Source: Pelecanus crispus (lineage: Eukaryota > Chordata > Aves > Pelecaniformes > Pelecanidae). From it: a stretch of DNA of 64,000 bases. Each line of letters opens with the position of its first letter. Within the stretch, counting starts at the first letter, position 1. Positions 13,201 to 24,499 of this stretch are shown here, one piece after another. The stretch is from contig NC_134660.1 of the NCBI RefSeq assembly GCF_030463565.1, positions 5,593,501 to 5,657,500 of the forward strand, read 5' to 3'. Made by a program: the position numbers and the translations under genes. Under the pieces are notes generated by a model. That model saw only the letters and a list, made by a program, of their open reading frames with translations. It made no database searches and was not told where the DNA came from.

Positions 13201-16188
13201 CCGCAGGAAAACCCACCTCTTCCTTACGAGGTTTGCTCACACAGTTAATCACCTTGCCTGCTTGAAGCACGAGCCTCACATCTCAGCCAGCTCCCTCCCA
13301 GCCAACACTTCCCTCTTGTACCTTTATTGCACTGGATGCTTTGCTCTTCCAGAGATGCTCACACTCAATAAAGCCACCTCACAGTCTTCTTTTTGAGGAG
13401 CTGAATAGCACAAACTCTTTTTTCCCCTATCAGACACTTTCTCCTGTTCACCTATCACTGAAAAAAACAGTGTCAAAGGACCTACCCTGCACCCCCTCCC
13501 AAAGTGCCGTGATTAAAATAAAAAAAAAAAAAGTTGATTTTATTCACCTCACCTGCACAAAAATGGCTCACACAGGTGTTTCAGGGCTTGCAAAAGGGAT
13601 ATTTTTATCTTTTAGTCATTGAAGGTTTTCAAATCCCTTAATTATATGCAATTCATAGCAGTTTGAAGAAGCCGAACAGCATCGGCAACTTCTGTAACAA
13701 TCGACACAAAAGCGTCTTCCAAGAGTCTCTTTTATGTGGTTTTGCCCATAATCATGGCAGAGATATAAAGTTCTGTAATTTATTTCCACTAATATAGTCA
13801 GGCAGCAATTGATGTTTTTTATGAGGGTGAATATGTCTGTGGGATGTACTAATGTTTATAGGCTGGTAAATTTGATTTATATGGAATAGTCAGCGTTGCT
13901 ATTGGTGAAGGCCCAGTGTTTCTAGGAGAGCTAATATGATTTGCATTGATGAGATTAATATCAATTAAGCGCTCCCAGGTTTGCAGAGCGCAGCCGACTG
14001 GTGATTTCCACCTGCTTTAACCCAAGCAGGTGAAGGGGCTGGCGTTTTTTTGCAGGCAGCAAGCAGGTGTTTGACCCCAAAAAGCACAAAACTCAAGGGA
14101 TTTTGTTGCTCTTGCTGGTCCCAGCCCCAGAAATAAAGGTCTGTTCATGGAGGAGGAGGAGGTGGCTCTGCTTGGCTCTTGCTCCCTTCATTTAAGGCGA
14201 TGTAATTCAACGGGAAGGGCACAGCATGGACATGCACGCCACGGTGTAGAGCAGGAGCATCCTCTGGATGTGTCTGCTTGCCCCTCCGTGTGTAGTGACC
14301 TACTGAGCCAGGGGGAAGGTGCAGAAGGGACTTCGTGGCTCCAGCAGCTCTGCCCGCGCTCAGGAACACTCTGATCACGGTGGTGTTTCAGTGCCCTCTT
14401 GTGCCCAAGCGCAGAGGGTTTATGGAGGGGCTGAGCCTGGAGAGATGCTGGTGTGAAGGTCTCCCCAGTGGTTTTGGGAAGAGGGGAGAAGGTTTTCCAT
14501 CGGGATCAACCCCCTTAGCATGATCCTGACCTAATGCCTGACACCCATGAAGGGATAAAACCACACAAAAATTAGGTTTAATGCTTTTAAATACCAGGTG
14601 CCTTGAATTGCAAGGGAGGTCGCCCATAGCCGGGAAGGCAAGGGGGGACTTGGGCCGACTCCCTGTGCAGATGGCATGGTGGGGCAGCCCATCGCTGCTG
14701 GAGAGGCACGGGAGGAAGTGATGGGGCTGGAAACGACGCTCGTGATCTGCCGGGAGACCCGGCTCACCTGCCAGTGTGGGTGCAGCTTCCCGGCACGGTG
14801 TATCCAGGATTTTTGGCATTAACAGGCTGTCTTAAGCTGATTGTTCTGCTGCTCCCTTCCCCCTTGAAGCATCCTGGCTCAGCTGAAAACCACAGTATTT
14901 GTCTCAGCTCTGTCCCACGGTACCAAATGCCACACGAGTTATCTGCCCTCCAAGCCCAGCCTTTACCACCTGACCCATGGGGACGGAGGGGTCCAAGAGG
15001 CGTTGTCGCCAGCCTCCAGGCAGCACAACCCATCCCGAGCCCATCGCACAACCTTTTAGCATTGGATGGAGTTTGACAGGCTCCAGAGTCAGACTGAAAG
15101 CTTACAGCCACCGAATGACAACAGTGCAGTGAGATGACAAACTCAATCTCATTACAGCTCAGAGAAGGTTAAAGAGCAGCCATCTTCCCAGCATCGCTTT
15201 AACTCCTCCTGACAGGGAAACCTTCCCTGCACAGGTAAATAATTTAAAACCTGAGTTACCTGGCTGATAACTCAAAGCTTAATCGTGTGCCTTATGTGAG
15301 GTGTCAGGCAGAGCTGTGTCATGGGTTGGACCCAGATGGAGTTGAGATGGACTGGGGTAGGTGTGGGCTTGCAAAGATGCGTGGTTGGATGAAGATTTTG
15401 CAGCAGCCAGTCTAAAGATCACATAAAAAGCAGCAACCGTCCTTCCAAAATGAGAAACATGTCTGCTCAGGTGAAGGGAGTGATGTCCTCTGAGCTTGGC
15501 ATCAGCTCACCCCAGGACCAGCATCCACACTGCTGGGAGACTTCCACCAGCAATCAGCTCAAGCTGTGGAGCCCTGAGGTGTTGAGTGACACCATGAAGC
15601 CAGTGGTCCTACGGCTGGGACAGGAAATCATCTCTAGCGATGTCACCCTGCCAGCAAAGGAAAAACAGGGGCTGTCCATGGATTTGTGGGCTGAGGCTGC
15701 AGCTGTCCTGGAAGCAACGGGGTGATGGATGGCCGAGAGGCAGAGCAGGCTCACATCCAACACATCTGCAGGATGCAGCATGGTCACAGCCAGAGGCTGT
15801 TGGTGGGATGAAGCACTGCAGGGTCATATCTGGTGGTGGTGGTGCAGTCCCACGTGCGGTGGGAGTGGGCTTTATATATTGAGATCTCTGCTGTGAAATG
15901 TCCCTACCACCCAGGCTTCTGCACCAGTCATGAACCAAAGCCATCTCCATCCCAGTATCTCCAATAACTTGTTGCTTTAACGCTCTCTTGGGCTCTTGGT
16001 AGTCACTGGTGCCTGGGAAGGAGTTTAACACACAGAGAGCACATCCGCGGCTTCCACCAGACCAACTACTTCAATCCCCCAAGAAATAAAACCTAACAAC
16101 GGTGGAATTTGCAAAATCCAGATTCTGGTTGGTGGTTCTCTAGTGCTTCCCCTCGGTCCTTCCTCAGGAGCACAGCTTTCTTCGGAGA
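10245..16188. other. Non-coding stretch with enhancer-like blocks
   Basis: No gene is seen. It includes a pair of related 21-bp motifs at 10904-10924 and 10944-10964, an A-run near 13520, and an AT-rich 350-bp block at about 13630-13985 rich in homeodomain and POU-type words (ATTTGCAT, TAATATCAATTAA). The rest is unremarkable unique sequence. Confidence 0.55.
13630..13985. promoter_or_regulatory. Candidate conserved non-coding element
   Basis: A low-CpG, AT-rich block bounded by GC-richer sequence, containing an octamer ATTTGCAT (about 13940), ATTAATATCAATTAAGCGC next to it, and several TAAT/ATTA cores. Such motif-dense islands in gene-poor DNA are often tissue enhancers. Conservation cannot be judged from one sequence. 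Confidence 0.3.
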
Positions 16189-16430
16189 TCATAGAATCAT
16201 AGAATCATGGAATGCTTTGGGTTGGAAGGGACCTTTAGAGGTCATCCAGCCCAACCCCTGCAGTGAGCAGGGACAGCTTTAACCAGAGCAGGATGCTCAG
16301 AGCCCCGTCCAACCTGGCCTGGAATGTTTCCAGGGATGGGGCCTCCACTACCTCTCTCAACAACCTGTTCCAGTGCTTCACCACCCTCATTGTAAAAAAT
16401 TTCTTTCTTATGTCTAGTCTAGATCTCTGC
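16189..16430 (-). mobile_element. CR1 LINE 3' end, about 240 bp
   Basis: It begins with the repeated terminal CATAGAATCATAGAATCATGG at the left edge. The minus strand encodes LREVVEAPSLETFQARLDGA followed by [12 protein letters not shown], the CR1 ORF2 tail and 3' UTR. The homology stops near 16430, after which the sequence is unique. Confidence 0.88.
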
Positions 16431-19400
16431 AGCTGTCTTGACGCAGGGGCTCTGTGCCTTTCCTTGACATGATCAAGGCTGCTCATGAAACAATATTGGT
16501 CCCTGCTGCCTTCCTCCACCACTCATGACTGTCCATCTGGGAAATTTTTCCATGTCCCAGGAGTGTTACTGTGATAAGCTAAACATCTCCCTTCCATCCC
16601 CAAAGTATGAATTGGCCACCGGCATGGATTTGCAATTTATATGTTAATTGTATCTGCCTCAAGGGACTGTGCTGACCTCCAGGAAGGGAGGTTTCATTGA
16701 AAAATATGCAAAGGATGCTCCTGACTTTTCATCCAGAGAGGAAGTTCCCCCTGGTCTGTGCAAACAGCTGAGAACAGGCAGCCTCTCCAGAGAGGCATGG
16801 AGCCTCACCTACGCTAACGAACAGGGTCTTGCTAATTAGGCATCAGCCTGTGCCACGTAATAGGAAAAGAAGCCAGAGTAATCACGTTTGTTCCTAGCTG
16901 ACAGAGAGAAGGTCCTTTAATCGGCATCCTCGGGCTGTGACCCCCGTGCTAATGATCTGGCACCTGGTGGGATGCTGGAAAAGTTCAAAATTTTAAGAGG
17001 AACTCCAGCAAAGTAATCTTTGGGTTCTCCACACCACTGAAAATACCACAAGAGGAGATTAAAAACGGCATCCGAGTAAGTGGAGAAGATGGTATGATGC
17101 CTAGCATTCCTGGGAGCTCCAGACTTTCTGCATCAAGGGAAAAAGGAAAGTAAGATATTTCCCAAGCGCCTGCTGATCCCCAGAGATGAACTGAAGCAGA
17201 GGAGGTACTGCTAAAGCTGCCAAAGCTCTCAGGCAACAGAACGATTGCAAAGATGTGCCCACTAGGGACAGGAAACACCTGGGGAGATGTTCCTGCACAG
17301 CCTGGCTCTGCTTTCCTGCTGGGAAACCTGTGCCGGGGTTTATTGGCCACCTCTGCCCCATGCAGGGAAATCTCCTGCCAGCAGCAGTGGGACCAGGCGG
17401 GTCCGGGTGGAGGATTTGCCTCTGCAACAGGGGTGGGGAAACTGGGGAGAAGGGAAAAGAAGCAACTTGCTGAAGGTCATTCAGCAAACCGAGGACAGGA
17501 GGAGGACCCAGCGTCCTGGCTGCTGGCCCGTGCTTGTCCACAAGCCCTGGGGATTTCTGTGCGCTCACGGTAAGACAACAGGAACAAAAACAGAGCTGGA
17601 AAAGCAATAAAGCCCTAATCCTCACAATCCTTGCCTTCTTTCCCCGAAAGCCCATTGCTTCTGCAAGGGCCCTGCGGCATCGCAGCAGGATGCCTTGTAC
17701 CTACCGACTGCATTGCAGAGCACACATGCAGGCAAATTAAATTGCTGTTGTGCTGGCATTTCTTCATCTTAAGCCTTTTGTTTATCTACCTTATTTCCAG
17801 AAGTTTATTTGGGTTTAGGAGCATCTCTTACATTTCAGCAAAAGAAAAAAAAAAAAAAAGTGGCAAAGATTCTCTGGTTTAAATTTCATTTCTATCTATG
17901 AGCAGGAAAAGCAGCTCTGCACCCTGGAGAATGGTTTTCCTATGGGAAAAGGAACCAGTGCCCAGCACAGCCCAGTCTGAAACAAAGCAGGAAAATCATC
18001 TCAGCGATTGCACAGATGAACGGCAGAGCCATGTGTGCCCTCCATGGGAATGGATGCCCATCGTCGCTGCCGTCCCACTGAGCTGGGAAACCACAAGGAA
18101 TGGGACTGGGAAAGGGGTGAAAGGAGCCTTTTCTGACCCAATTACGTGTAGGAAGTCTGCTCAGGGGAAGGTCTTCAGTGAGAACCGCGATGCAAAGAGG
18201 GTTCACCATCACCTTCAGATGGGTTTTGCTGGTGCCCAGTGCCCAGGACACTCCGGTGAAGCTGCTGGAGGGGAAAGACATCATCACTTTTACTGCCCAT
18301 TCTGGTGCCTTCACCGAACAGACAGGGACTACACAGTACCCAGATTGCCCTCAAAATCCTAGAAACCTCCCCAAAACCACTGGCAGGCTTGCTGGGGTGG
18401 CAGATGGCAACTAAATCTGCAGCAAGGTTATGATGCCAGCCCAGAGATCGACTCATCAGGCAGATAACTCGCGGGCACGGAGCGCAGTCCCCGAGCGTTG
18501 CTTGCTGCCCTGTGCCACCACCGAGAAACTCCCGCGCTGGAGCAGTATTTCAGCCTTTCGCAGGATTTCATTAAGGGTTATTAGCGGCTCTGTAATCACC
18601 ACCGGAGCAGGGTTTCATGTTCTGCTTAATGAAGTACCAGTGCTTCTGAAGGGAAGAGATGTGTTTTAACGATGGTTTAAGGCTGCAGTGGAAGCGTGCA
18701 GGCAGGGAGGGAGAGACGGACGGTTTGGAAACCCGGGTGAGGGCAATGCCCAGCACCAACTGCCCCAAAACCTCATTTCATCCTCACTTCATCCAGGCAC
18801 GGGGGTCCACCACTGGGACCAAGGCAAACAACAGGAATGCAGGAGATGGAATTTAACAGGAAAATTCGCTTTTTTGGTGTTTCACTCCATCTAGTGCCGA
18901 CAGAGCGAGGCTCAAAGGGATCACGGGTGTTGGTGGTACCTCCAGGAGCCCTTTTGGGAACCTGCCCCCAGGGAAGCCACCTCGTCCCATAAACCTTCTG
19001 CCCTGGCGCTGTGCTCCCCTGCTCTCAGTGGGGAGCAGCCCTGGCTTGTCCCAGCCTCTGGGGAGGACTGACCCCACTCCCAGCCCCATGGGGTGAATAA
19101 TAAACCAAAAATAAGCCCAGACGTGCCAGTCCAGCGCTACATCCCCAGCACGGGGTATCAGGAGCTGCGGAGGGCAAGCTGGCAAGACACAGGGTGGTTT
19201 GGGGATGCAGCGGGCTCCCCAGAGAGCCCCATGCACCCCACTTCAGAGCAGCACCCGCATCCCCATGCCAAGGGATGCCCCAGATAGCTCTGCCCCTTCC
19301 CCTGCTCATTGGGTCTGGTCTCCCGTGGATGCAGCCCCCTGCACTGAGGGGCTGCAGGATTTTTAGGCCACCCTGCCAACAGCCATGGGGTCCCCCACAC

Positions 19401-20342
19401 CACAGCGGGGCTGGGAGCTGCAGGAAGACCCCATCCCCCTTGGGGTGCCCATTTGCACTTGCAACTTCAGCTGAAGAGCTGCAAAACTTCTGCTTTATTA
19501 CTCCTAATTGAATGCCAGAAGATAAAAAGTCTCCTTCGCATCCCCATCTGCAGGATGGCATGGGCATCGCCGTCCCCATCACAGCACATCCTCCACCACT
19601 TCTTGCTCCCCAAAAATGAACTCGGATGGCAAGATGCAGGGATGCTCCGTGGTCCAGCCCCACTCTGGCACCCAATGTGCACGGAGGGGACAGGAGCACC
19701 CCACAGCACCACAGATTTTCTGCAAGCAGCTTGCTGGGAGAAAGCAGGCAGGGCTCTGCTCTTGTCCTGGTCCCCACGTGGGCACAGACTGGTTGAACTG
19801 GGCACAGGCAGGCACCCTGCCACCTCACGGCTGGCTGGGGCAGCTCACTGGGGAACGGGGCCAAGCGCTCGTGTCCTGCCTGGCCAAAAAGCGATGGTGG
19901 CAAAGAGGGAAGGGGGATGCGTCTGGCTGGTCAAGAGGGTCAGTGGCTGCAAGATGACTATTCTAGTGATGGAAACAGAGAAGCAAGGGGGAAGAGAGAG
20001 GAAAAAGGAGAGGAATGGATGCAAATGGATGCAAAGAGCAAGAAAACAGAGTGGGTCAGCTGCAGCCAAGGGTCTTGGAGCCAGAGCTGGGGGGCAGGAG
20101 GAAAAGAGGGGGCCAAGACAAGCCCCAGAGGGGTGGCAAGCCTTGTCCCACCTTAGGAGGGCTCCACCTGACCAGGTAGGAGCAGAGAAAGCCCCTGGGC
20201 TGAGCGGTGGCACTCAAGGCTGCAAGGGCCGGGGTTCCACCCGAGGCAGGGGGGACAGGGACCGTGACAGGTCCAGGGCCATGCCACCCAGCTCCGGGCC
20301 GTGCCCCCGGTCAGGGTGGGGGGCACTGGGGGACCAAAGTCC
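16431..20342. other. Non-coding stretch before the zinc-finger remnant
   Basis: No gene is seen. GC content rises steadily from about 18.9 kb. The long plus-strand frame at 19453-20721 is partly antisense to the zinc fingers and shows no domain. An AT-rich block near 18545-18650 resembles the enhancer-like blocks further left. An A-run lies at about 17842-17858. Confidence 0.55.
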
Positions 20343-20714
20343 ATGGGTGCGCTGGTGGTGGGTGAGGTGTGAGCGGCAGCTGAAGCCCTTGGTGCTGCTC
20401 ACCGGTGCGCAGGCGCTGGTGGGTGACCGGCTCAGAGCACTGGATGAAGGCTGTGCTGCAGCTGGGGCAGGGACGCTGGCCCAGGCGGGCTTGGCGATGC
20501 TTGGCCAGGTTGGAGCTGACGCTGAAGCAGCGCCCGCACCCCGGGCAGCCGTCGGGCTGCTCACCCGTGTGCCGGCACCGGTGGATAGTGAGGTCGGAGC
20601 GCTGCAGGAACCACTTGCCACAGTCACACGCTGCTGCGGCTGCTCGCCTGAGTGGATGCGCCGGTGCTTGCCCAGGGCCGAGCGCTGCGGGAAGCCTTTG
20701 CCACACCAGGTGCA
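20343..20714 (-). pseudogene. Decayed C2H2 zinc-finger array
   Basis: About five Kruppel-type fingers can be read, but not in one frame. Finger 1 (20652-20714) reads CTWCGKGFPQRSALGKHRRIH. Fingers 2-4 (20407-20628) continue in a second frame, with cores CGKWFLQRSDLTIH, CGRCFSVSSNLAKH and CSTAFIQCSEPVTH. A fifth (20343-20390, core GFSCRSHLTHHQRTH) returns to the first frame. Finger 2 has CxC instead of CxxC, and fingers 3 and 4 have lost the second zinc-binding histidine. HSGEQP and HTGEQP linkers survive. Two frame changes within 400 bp plus lost ligands point to a pseudogene or badly eroded gene, unless the assembly has errors. A possible further remnant (GLARHQRALG) lies near 20870-20940. 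Known C2H2 proteins bind DNA; no function is claimed for this copy. Confidence 0.6.
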
Positions 20715-21656
20715 CGGGTAGCACCGGCAGCTCCCAGCTGACGGAGGGGAAACCACAGCCACTGGGCTGCTTGCCCAGCCTGTGGGCACCTCAGCTGGGC
20801 AGCCCTGGCGGCCACCATGCCATTGGCAAGCCATGCAGGAGCCCTGGGGCCGGGCACCCTTGGGGCTCCCCAGGGCACGCTGGTGCCTGGCCAGGCCGGT
20901 GCTGGGGTGGCCATGGCACCCATGGGCTGGGGACTCGCAGGGGGCCTGTGCTGGGGGAGGACGGGGGACGCTGGCCCCACACACCTCCCGCAAGCCAGGC
21001 ACTCGCACAGGCTCCCTGCGGGCCGGGGCTGGAGGACTAGCTCTGCCCATGGCCAGAGACGTCTGGCAACCTCCACGCCAAGCAGGGGAGTCCGTGGCAA
21101 GGCACAGAGCTCCTCACCACTCGGGCAGCCATGGGTGTCTCCTCCAGGACCCCGACAGCTTTTGGCAGGGCATCACCCGGCCCACTGCAGCCCTCCTTGC
21201 ACCCAGCCCAGAGGCCTTGGCCCCGCTCCTCCACCCAGGGTTTCACAGGGGCTGGTCTGGCTGTCCTGTTGGCTTCCCCACGAGCCCGTGCGCGGGGGAC
21301 CTGCTGAGGGGCTCTCCGGTGCTCCATCGGGGCTCTGCTGGCGTGCCCGGCTGGGCCCTGCTCCGAGCGCTGGGGGACGCTCCCCTCAGACACTCCTGAG
21401 AAGATGCCCCACCATCGCTGCGCTGCCGTCCCGAGGAGGCATCTCTTCCATCGCCGACGCAGTCCTGCTGCCCACTGGAACAGAGAGAAACACACGGCGC
21501 AGGGGGAAGGAGAGACGAGAGGAAATCCACGGGAGCCCGCTGCCATGCCGGCTGCTCTGAGACGTCCCTGCTCCGCCAGCCCTCACCTCTGCCTCTGGGG
21601 CCCTTTGCAGCCCTCCGGCACTGCCGGACTCCCCCTTCCTACTTCTGCTCCTTCAC

Positions 21657-21780
21657 CAGCTCCCACAGCATCCTCTCCACCTGGCTCCAGGTGACGGTTT
21701 GCGAGATGGCCCTCAGCTGCTTCCAGAAACTGGGCAGAGACCGCCCCAGGGACACAGGGCTTGTTGCCAGACCTTGTGGT
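21657..21780 (-). other. Unassigned minus-strand reading frame between zinc-finger pieces
   Basis: The frame contains LPSFWKQLRAISQTVTW followed by SQVERMLWELVKEQK and a stop. The amphipathic, Trp-containing pattern looks more protein-like than its surroundings, and a potential GT donor lies within LWEL|VKEQ. It could be an exon of the zinc-finger gene lying just downstream on the minus strand. I recognise no family, and short open frames are common in this GC-rich stretch. Confidence 0.15.
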
Positions 21781-22966
21781 GGTTCCGGCCGCCCCAGGGA
21801 GGCTCCGTGTCTGCATCGGCAAAGCAACAGAAACGATGATGCTGGGAGAGAGACGCCAACACAGAGCTCCTGCTGCTCCCTAGGCGGGTCACCCCTCCAC
21901 GGGGCTCTCACCTCCCTGTCCCCAGCCACCAGCAGCTCTGAGACCACCAGGCTCAGAGCACGCCAGCGACAACAGGACCGTGGTACAGGCACAAGACAAC
22001 ATGTGACAGCAAACAGAGAAAGGTTTTTCCTTGCTCGTCCCCACCATGAGCCCCAGGAGCTGCAGAGGCAGCTCGGGATGGGGCAGAGGCTGTCGTTCCC
22101 CGAGCGTGGTGTAACACAACTCTGCTGGGCACAACAGAGGGGAGTTTTGGCAGAGATTTATTAACTTGCCCCAGATCTGTGTGGGAGCCAGAGGTCCTGT
22201 AAGGCACCCGGACCTGCTCTGGGCTGTGAAAATGTCAGTGCTGTCCTCTGAAATGCCCATGAGAGGCCAAGAACAGGAACAAAACAGGGATAATAACTGC
22301 CATCGCGTCCCTTCTGCTGACCAACTCACCGTGCAGCAAGCTTCAGCACCCGGGGGGCTTGCCCAGGGCAGCTAGCCAAGGCCAGCTGATGGCAACCTCT
22401 TCCGCTAGCAGAAAACAGAGCGGGGATTAGAAACACGCACAGAAGTTACAAATGTTCCTCCTCCCCAGCTATCCCCTGGTGAAAGGAAGCAGGACGCCAA
22501 AGATAAAACTTCCATGGGAGCCTCCTCCTCTGCTTCAGCACGAGACCAGCCCCTGTCTCGAGCTGGGAGCAGTCCCCGCAAAACCCCGAGATGATCCCCA
22601 GCTGTGGGTACATTTCTCTGAGGATCTCGTCCTGGCTCCCCAAAGGTGACCCCTACCCGTGACACTGCGGAAGGGACAAAACGATGCACGCTGAGGCTGG
22701 CCCGGGCTGCTCTCCTTGGTAGGAAGGAGCTGGGACACGGTTGCGGTGGCTTGGCTGACCTGGCCCTGCAGGACTGGGGGTCGTGGTGACAAGGAGGGGG
22801 GTTTACACCCCAGCCCTGCCCAAAGGCCCAAGAAGGGATGCGTCAGTCACTGCCATGGTCTGAAAGCGCAGAGGCACAACAGGGCCCTTTGCTCGAGGAG
22901 CTCCAGCCGGACGGGCAGGGCTGTGGGGCCAAAGCCCAGCTGGTGCCACCACCGTGGGGTCCTTAC

Positions 22967-23000
22967 CCAGGGAGATGACGGGCTCGCAGCTGTCCTGCAT
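22967..23000 (-). pseudogene. Possible KRAB A-box tail exon upstream of the zinc fingers
   Basis: On the minus strand MQDSCEPVISLG ends exactly at a good splice donor (CTGG|GTAAGG, exon edge 22967). It resembles the end of KRAB A boxes and avian zinc-finger first exons (compare MQENYETVISLG from memory). It sits 2.3 kb upstream of the decayed finger array on the same strand, where such an exon would be expected. The upstream part of the reading frame runs into minisatellite and does not look like the rest of a KRAB box, so this may be a scrap or a chance match of 12 residues. Confidence 0.22.
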
Positions 23001-23089
23001 AGCGCTGTGGGGCTTGTGGGCTCCCGCTCCCGGCCTCCCTGCGCCTGCAAGGGAAGGGACTGCGGCTCGACCCGGTGCAGCTGGGCTGC

Positions 23090-23870
23090 TCCACCCTGCC
23101 CCACACCGGGCCCGCTCCACCCTGCCCCACGCCAGGCCCTGCCCTACACCAGGCTCCACACGAGGCCCTGCTCCTGCCTAGCTCCGCACTAGGACCTGCC
23201 CCACACCAGGCTCCACACGAGGCCCTGCTCCTGCCTAGCTCCGCACTAGAACCTGCCCCACACCGGGCCACACACCAAGCCCTGCCCCACGCCGGGCCCA
23301 GCTCCACCCTGCCCCACACCAGGCCCTGCCCTACACCAGGCCCCACACGAGGCCCTGCTCCTGCCTAGCTCCGCACTAGGACCTGCCCCACACCGGGCCA
23401 CAAACCAGGCCCTGCCCCACTCTGGGCCCTGCCCCACGCCAGGCCCTGCTCCTGCCTAGCTCCGCACTAGAACCTGCCCCACACCGGGCCACACACCAAG
23501 CCCTGCCCCACGCCGGGCCCAGCTCCACCCTGCCCCACACCAGGCCCTGCCCTACACCAGGCCCCACACGAGGCCCTGCTCCTGCCTAGCTCCGCACTAG
23601 AACCTGCCCCACGCCGGGCCCCACACCAGGCCCTGCCCCACGCCAGGCCCTGCCCCACGCCAGGCCCTGCTCCTGCCTAGCTCCGCACTAGGACCTGCCC
23701 CACGCCGGGCCCCACGCCAGGCCCTGCCCCACGCCAGGCCCTGCCCCACGCCAGGCCCTGCTCCTGCCTAGCTCCGCACTAGGACCTGCCCCATGCTGGG
23801 CCCCACGCCAGGCCCTGCCCCACGCCAGGCCCTGCCCCACACTGCCCCACGCCGGGTCCTGCCCGCCCCA
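23090..23870. repeat. GC-rich minisatellite with 221-bp higher-order period
   Basis: The phrase CTGCTCCTGCCTAGCTCCGC recurs at 23168, 23225, 23355, 23446, 23576, 23667 and 23758, so the spacing is 57, 130, 91, 130, 91 and 91. The 130+91 pair repeats as a 221-bp higher-order unit. Inside the units a 17-bp motif (CCAGGCCCTGCCCCACG) is itself tandemly repeated. The long minus-strand frames rich in Gly, Ala, Trp and Arg across this stretch are by-products of the repeat and are not called as genes. Confidence 0.9.
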
Positions 23871-24159
23871 CCCCGGCTCGCTGCGGGCAGGGTCCGGGCG
23901 GTCCCAGCACCGCCCCCGGGGCCTCCGAGCCCGGCGCATCTCAGCAGGGCCGGGCCCGGCGCTCCGCACTCCTCGGCCGGGCCCCCGGGCTCTCCCGGCC
24001 CCGCCACCCTCGGCCGCGCCGCGGGCACGGAGCGGAGCGAGCGGGCGGGCCCGGCCCTGCGGCGCCCCCTGGCGGCCGCGCCGCGCAGCCGGCGCTACCC
24101 CCGCGGGGCTCCCCCGGGTCCCGCCTCCCCCCCCGCCGCGCCGCGTGGGCGCCCGCCTG

Positions 24160-24450
24160 CACACGCGTGTGCCAGCGCCCCCCGCGCCGGCACCCCCCCC
24201 CGCCCCCACGCGTGTGCGTGCAAACGCGCAGGCCTCCGCGTGCCTTCGCGCCCACGCCCGCGCACCCGAGCGCACCTTCGCGCCCTCGCGCCTGCACACC
24301 CACGCGCGCGAGGCCGGCCCGCCCGCACGCACACACGCACGCACACGCGGCCGGGCCCACGCGCCTCCGCGAGCCCCGCCTCGCGCTCACGCGCGCGCAC
24401 ACCCCGCGTGCCGGCACGCCCGTGGCACACGCGAGCACACGCGCTTGCAC
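24160..24450. repeat. Alternating CA/CG-rich tract
   Basis: The stretch is dense in CACACGCGTGTG-like and CACGCGCGCG-like runs, together with ACACACGCACGCACACGCGG. It is low-complexity alternating purine/pyrimidine with many CpGs, placed between the minisatellite and the GC-box array. Open frames through it are compositional artefacts. Confidence 0.75.
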
Positions 24451-24499
24451 GCCCCCCCCCCTCCCCCCCGACTGCACGTGGGCGATGCCTCGGGGCCGT

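Larger units (their letters stand above)
20715..23089. other. GC-rich stretch upstream of the zinc-finger array
   Basis: It may hold eroded exons of the minus-strand zinc-finger gene (a finger scrap near 20870-20940, reading frame at 21657-21780, KRAB-like tail at 22967-23000). Otherwise it has no supported gene. Long open frames on both strands here reflect low stop-codon frequency in GC-rich DNA. Confidence 0.5.

Noticed and set aside
1-20000. Growth hormone, TCAM1 or CD79B exons expected from mammalian gene order
   Set aside because: No frame with signal peptide, four-helix hormone or Ig-domain pattern was recognised on either strand.
19453-20721. A 422-codon plus-strand open frame
   Set aside because: Partly antisense to the zinc-finger array, rich in Gly, Arg, Ala and Trp, without domains or splice logic; GC-rich DNA leaves few stops.
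22405-22689. VTFGEP frame as a KRAB A box
   Set aside because: Only the first three residues resemble KRAB; the rest has no KRAB pattern.
23467-24344. Repeated GQGLAWGRAW-type minus-strand peptides
   Set aside because: They are translations of the minisatellite and appear in several frames of the same unit.
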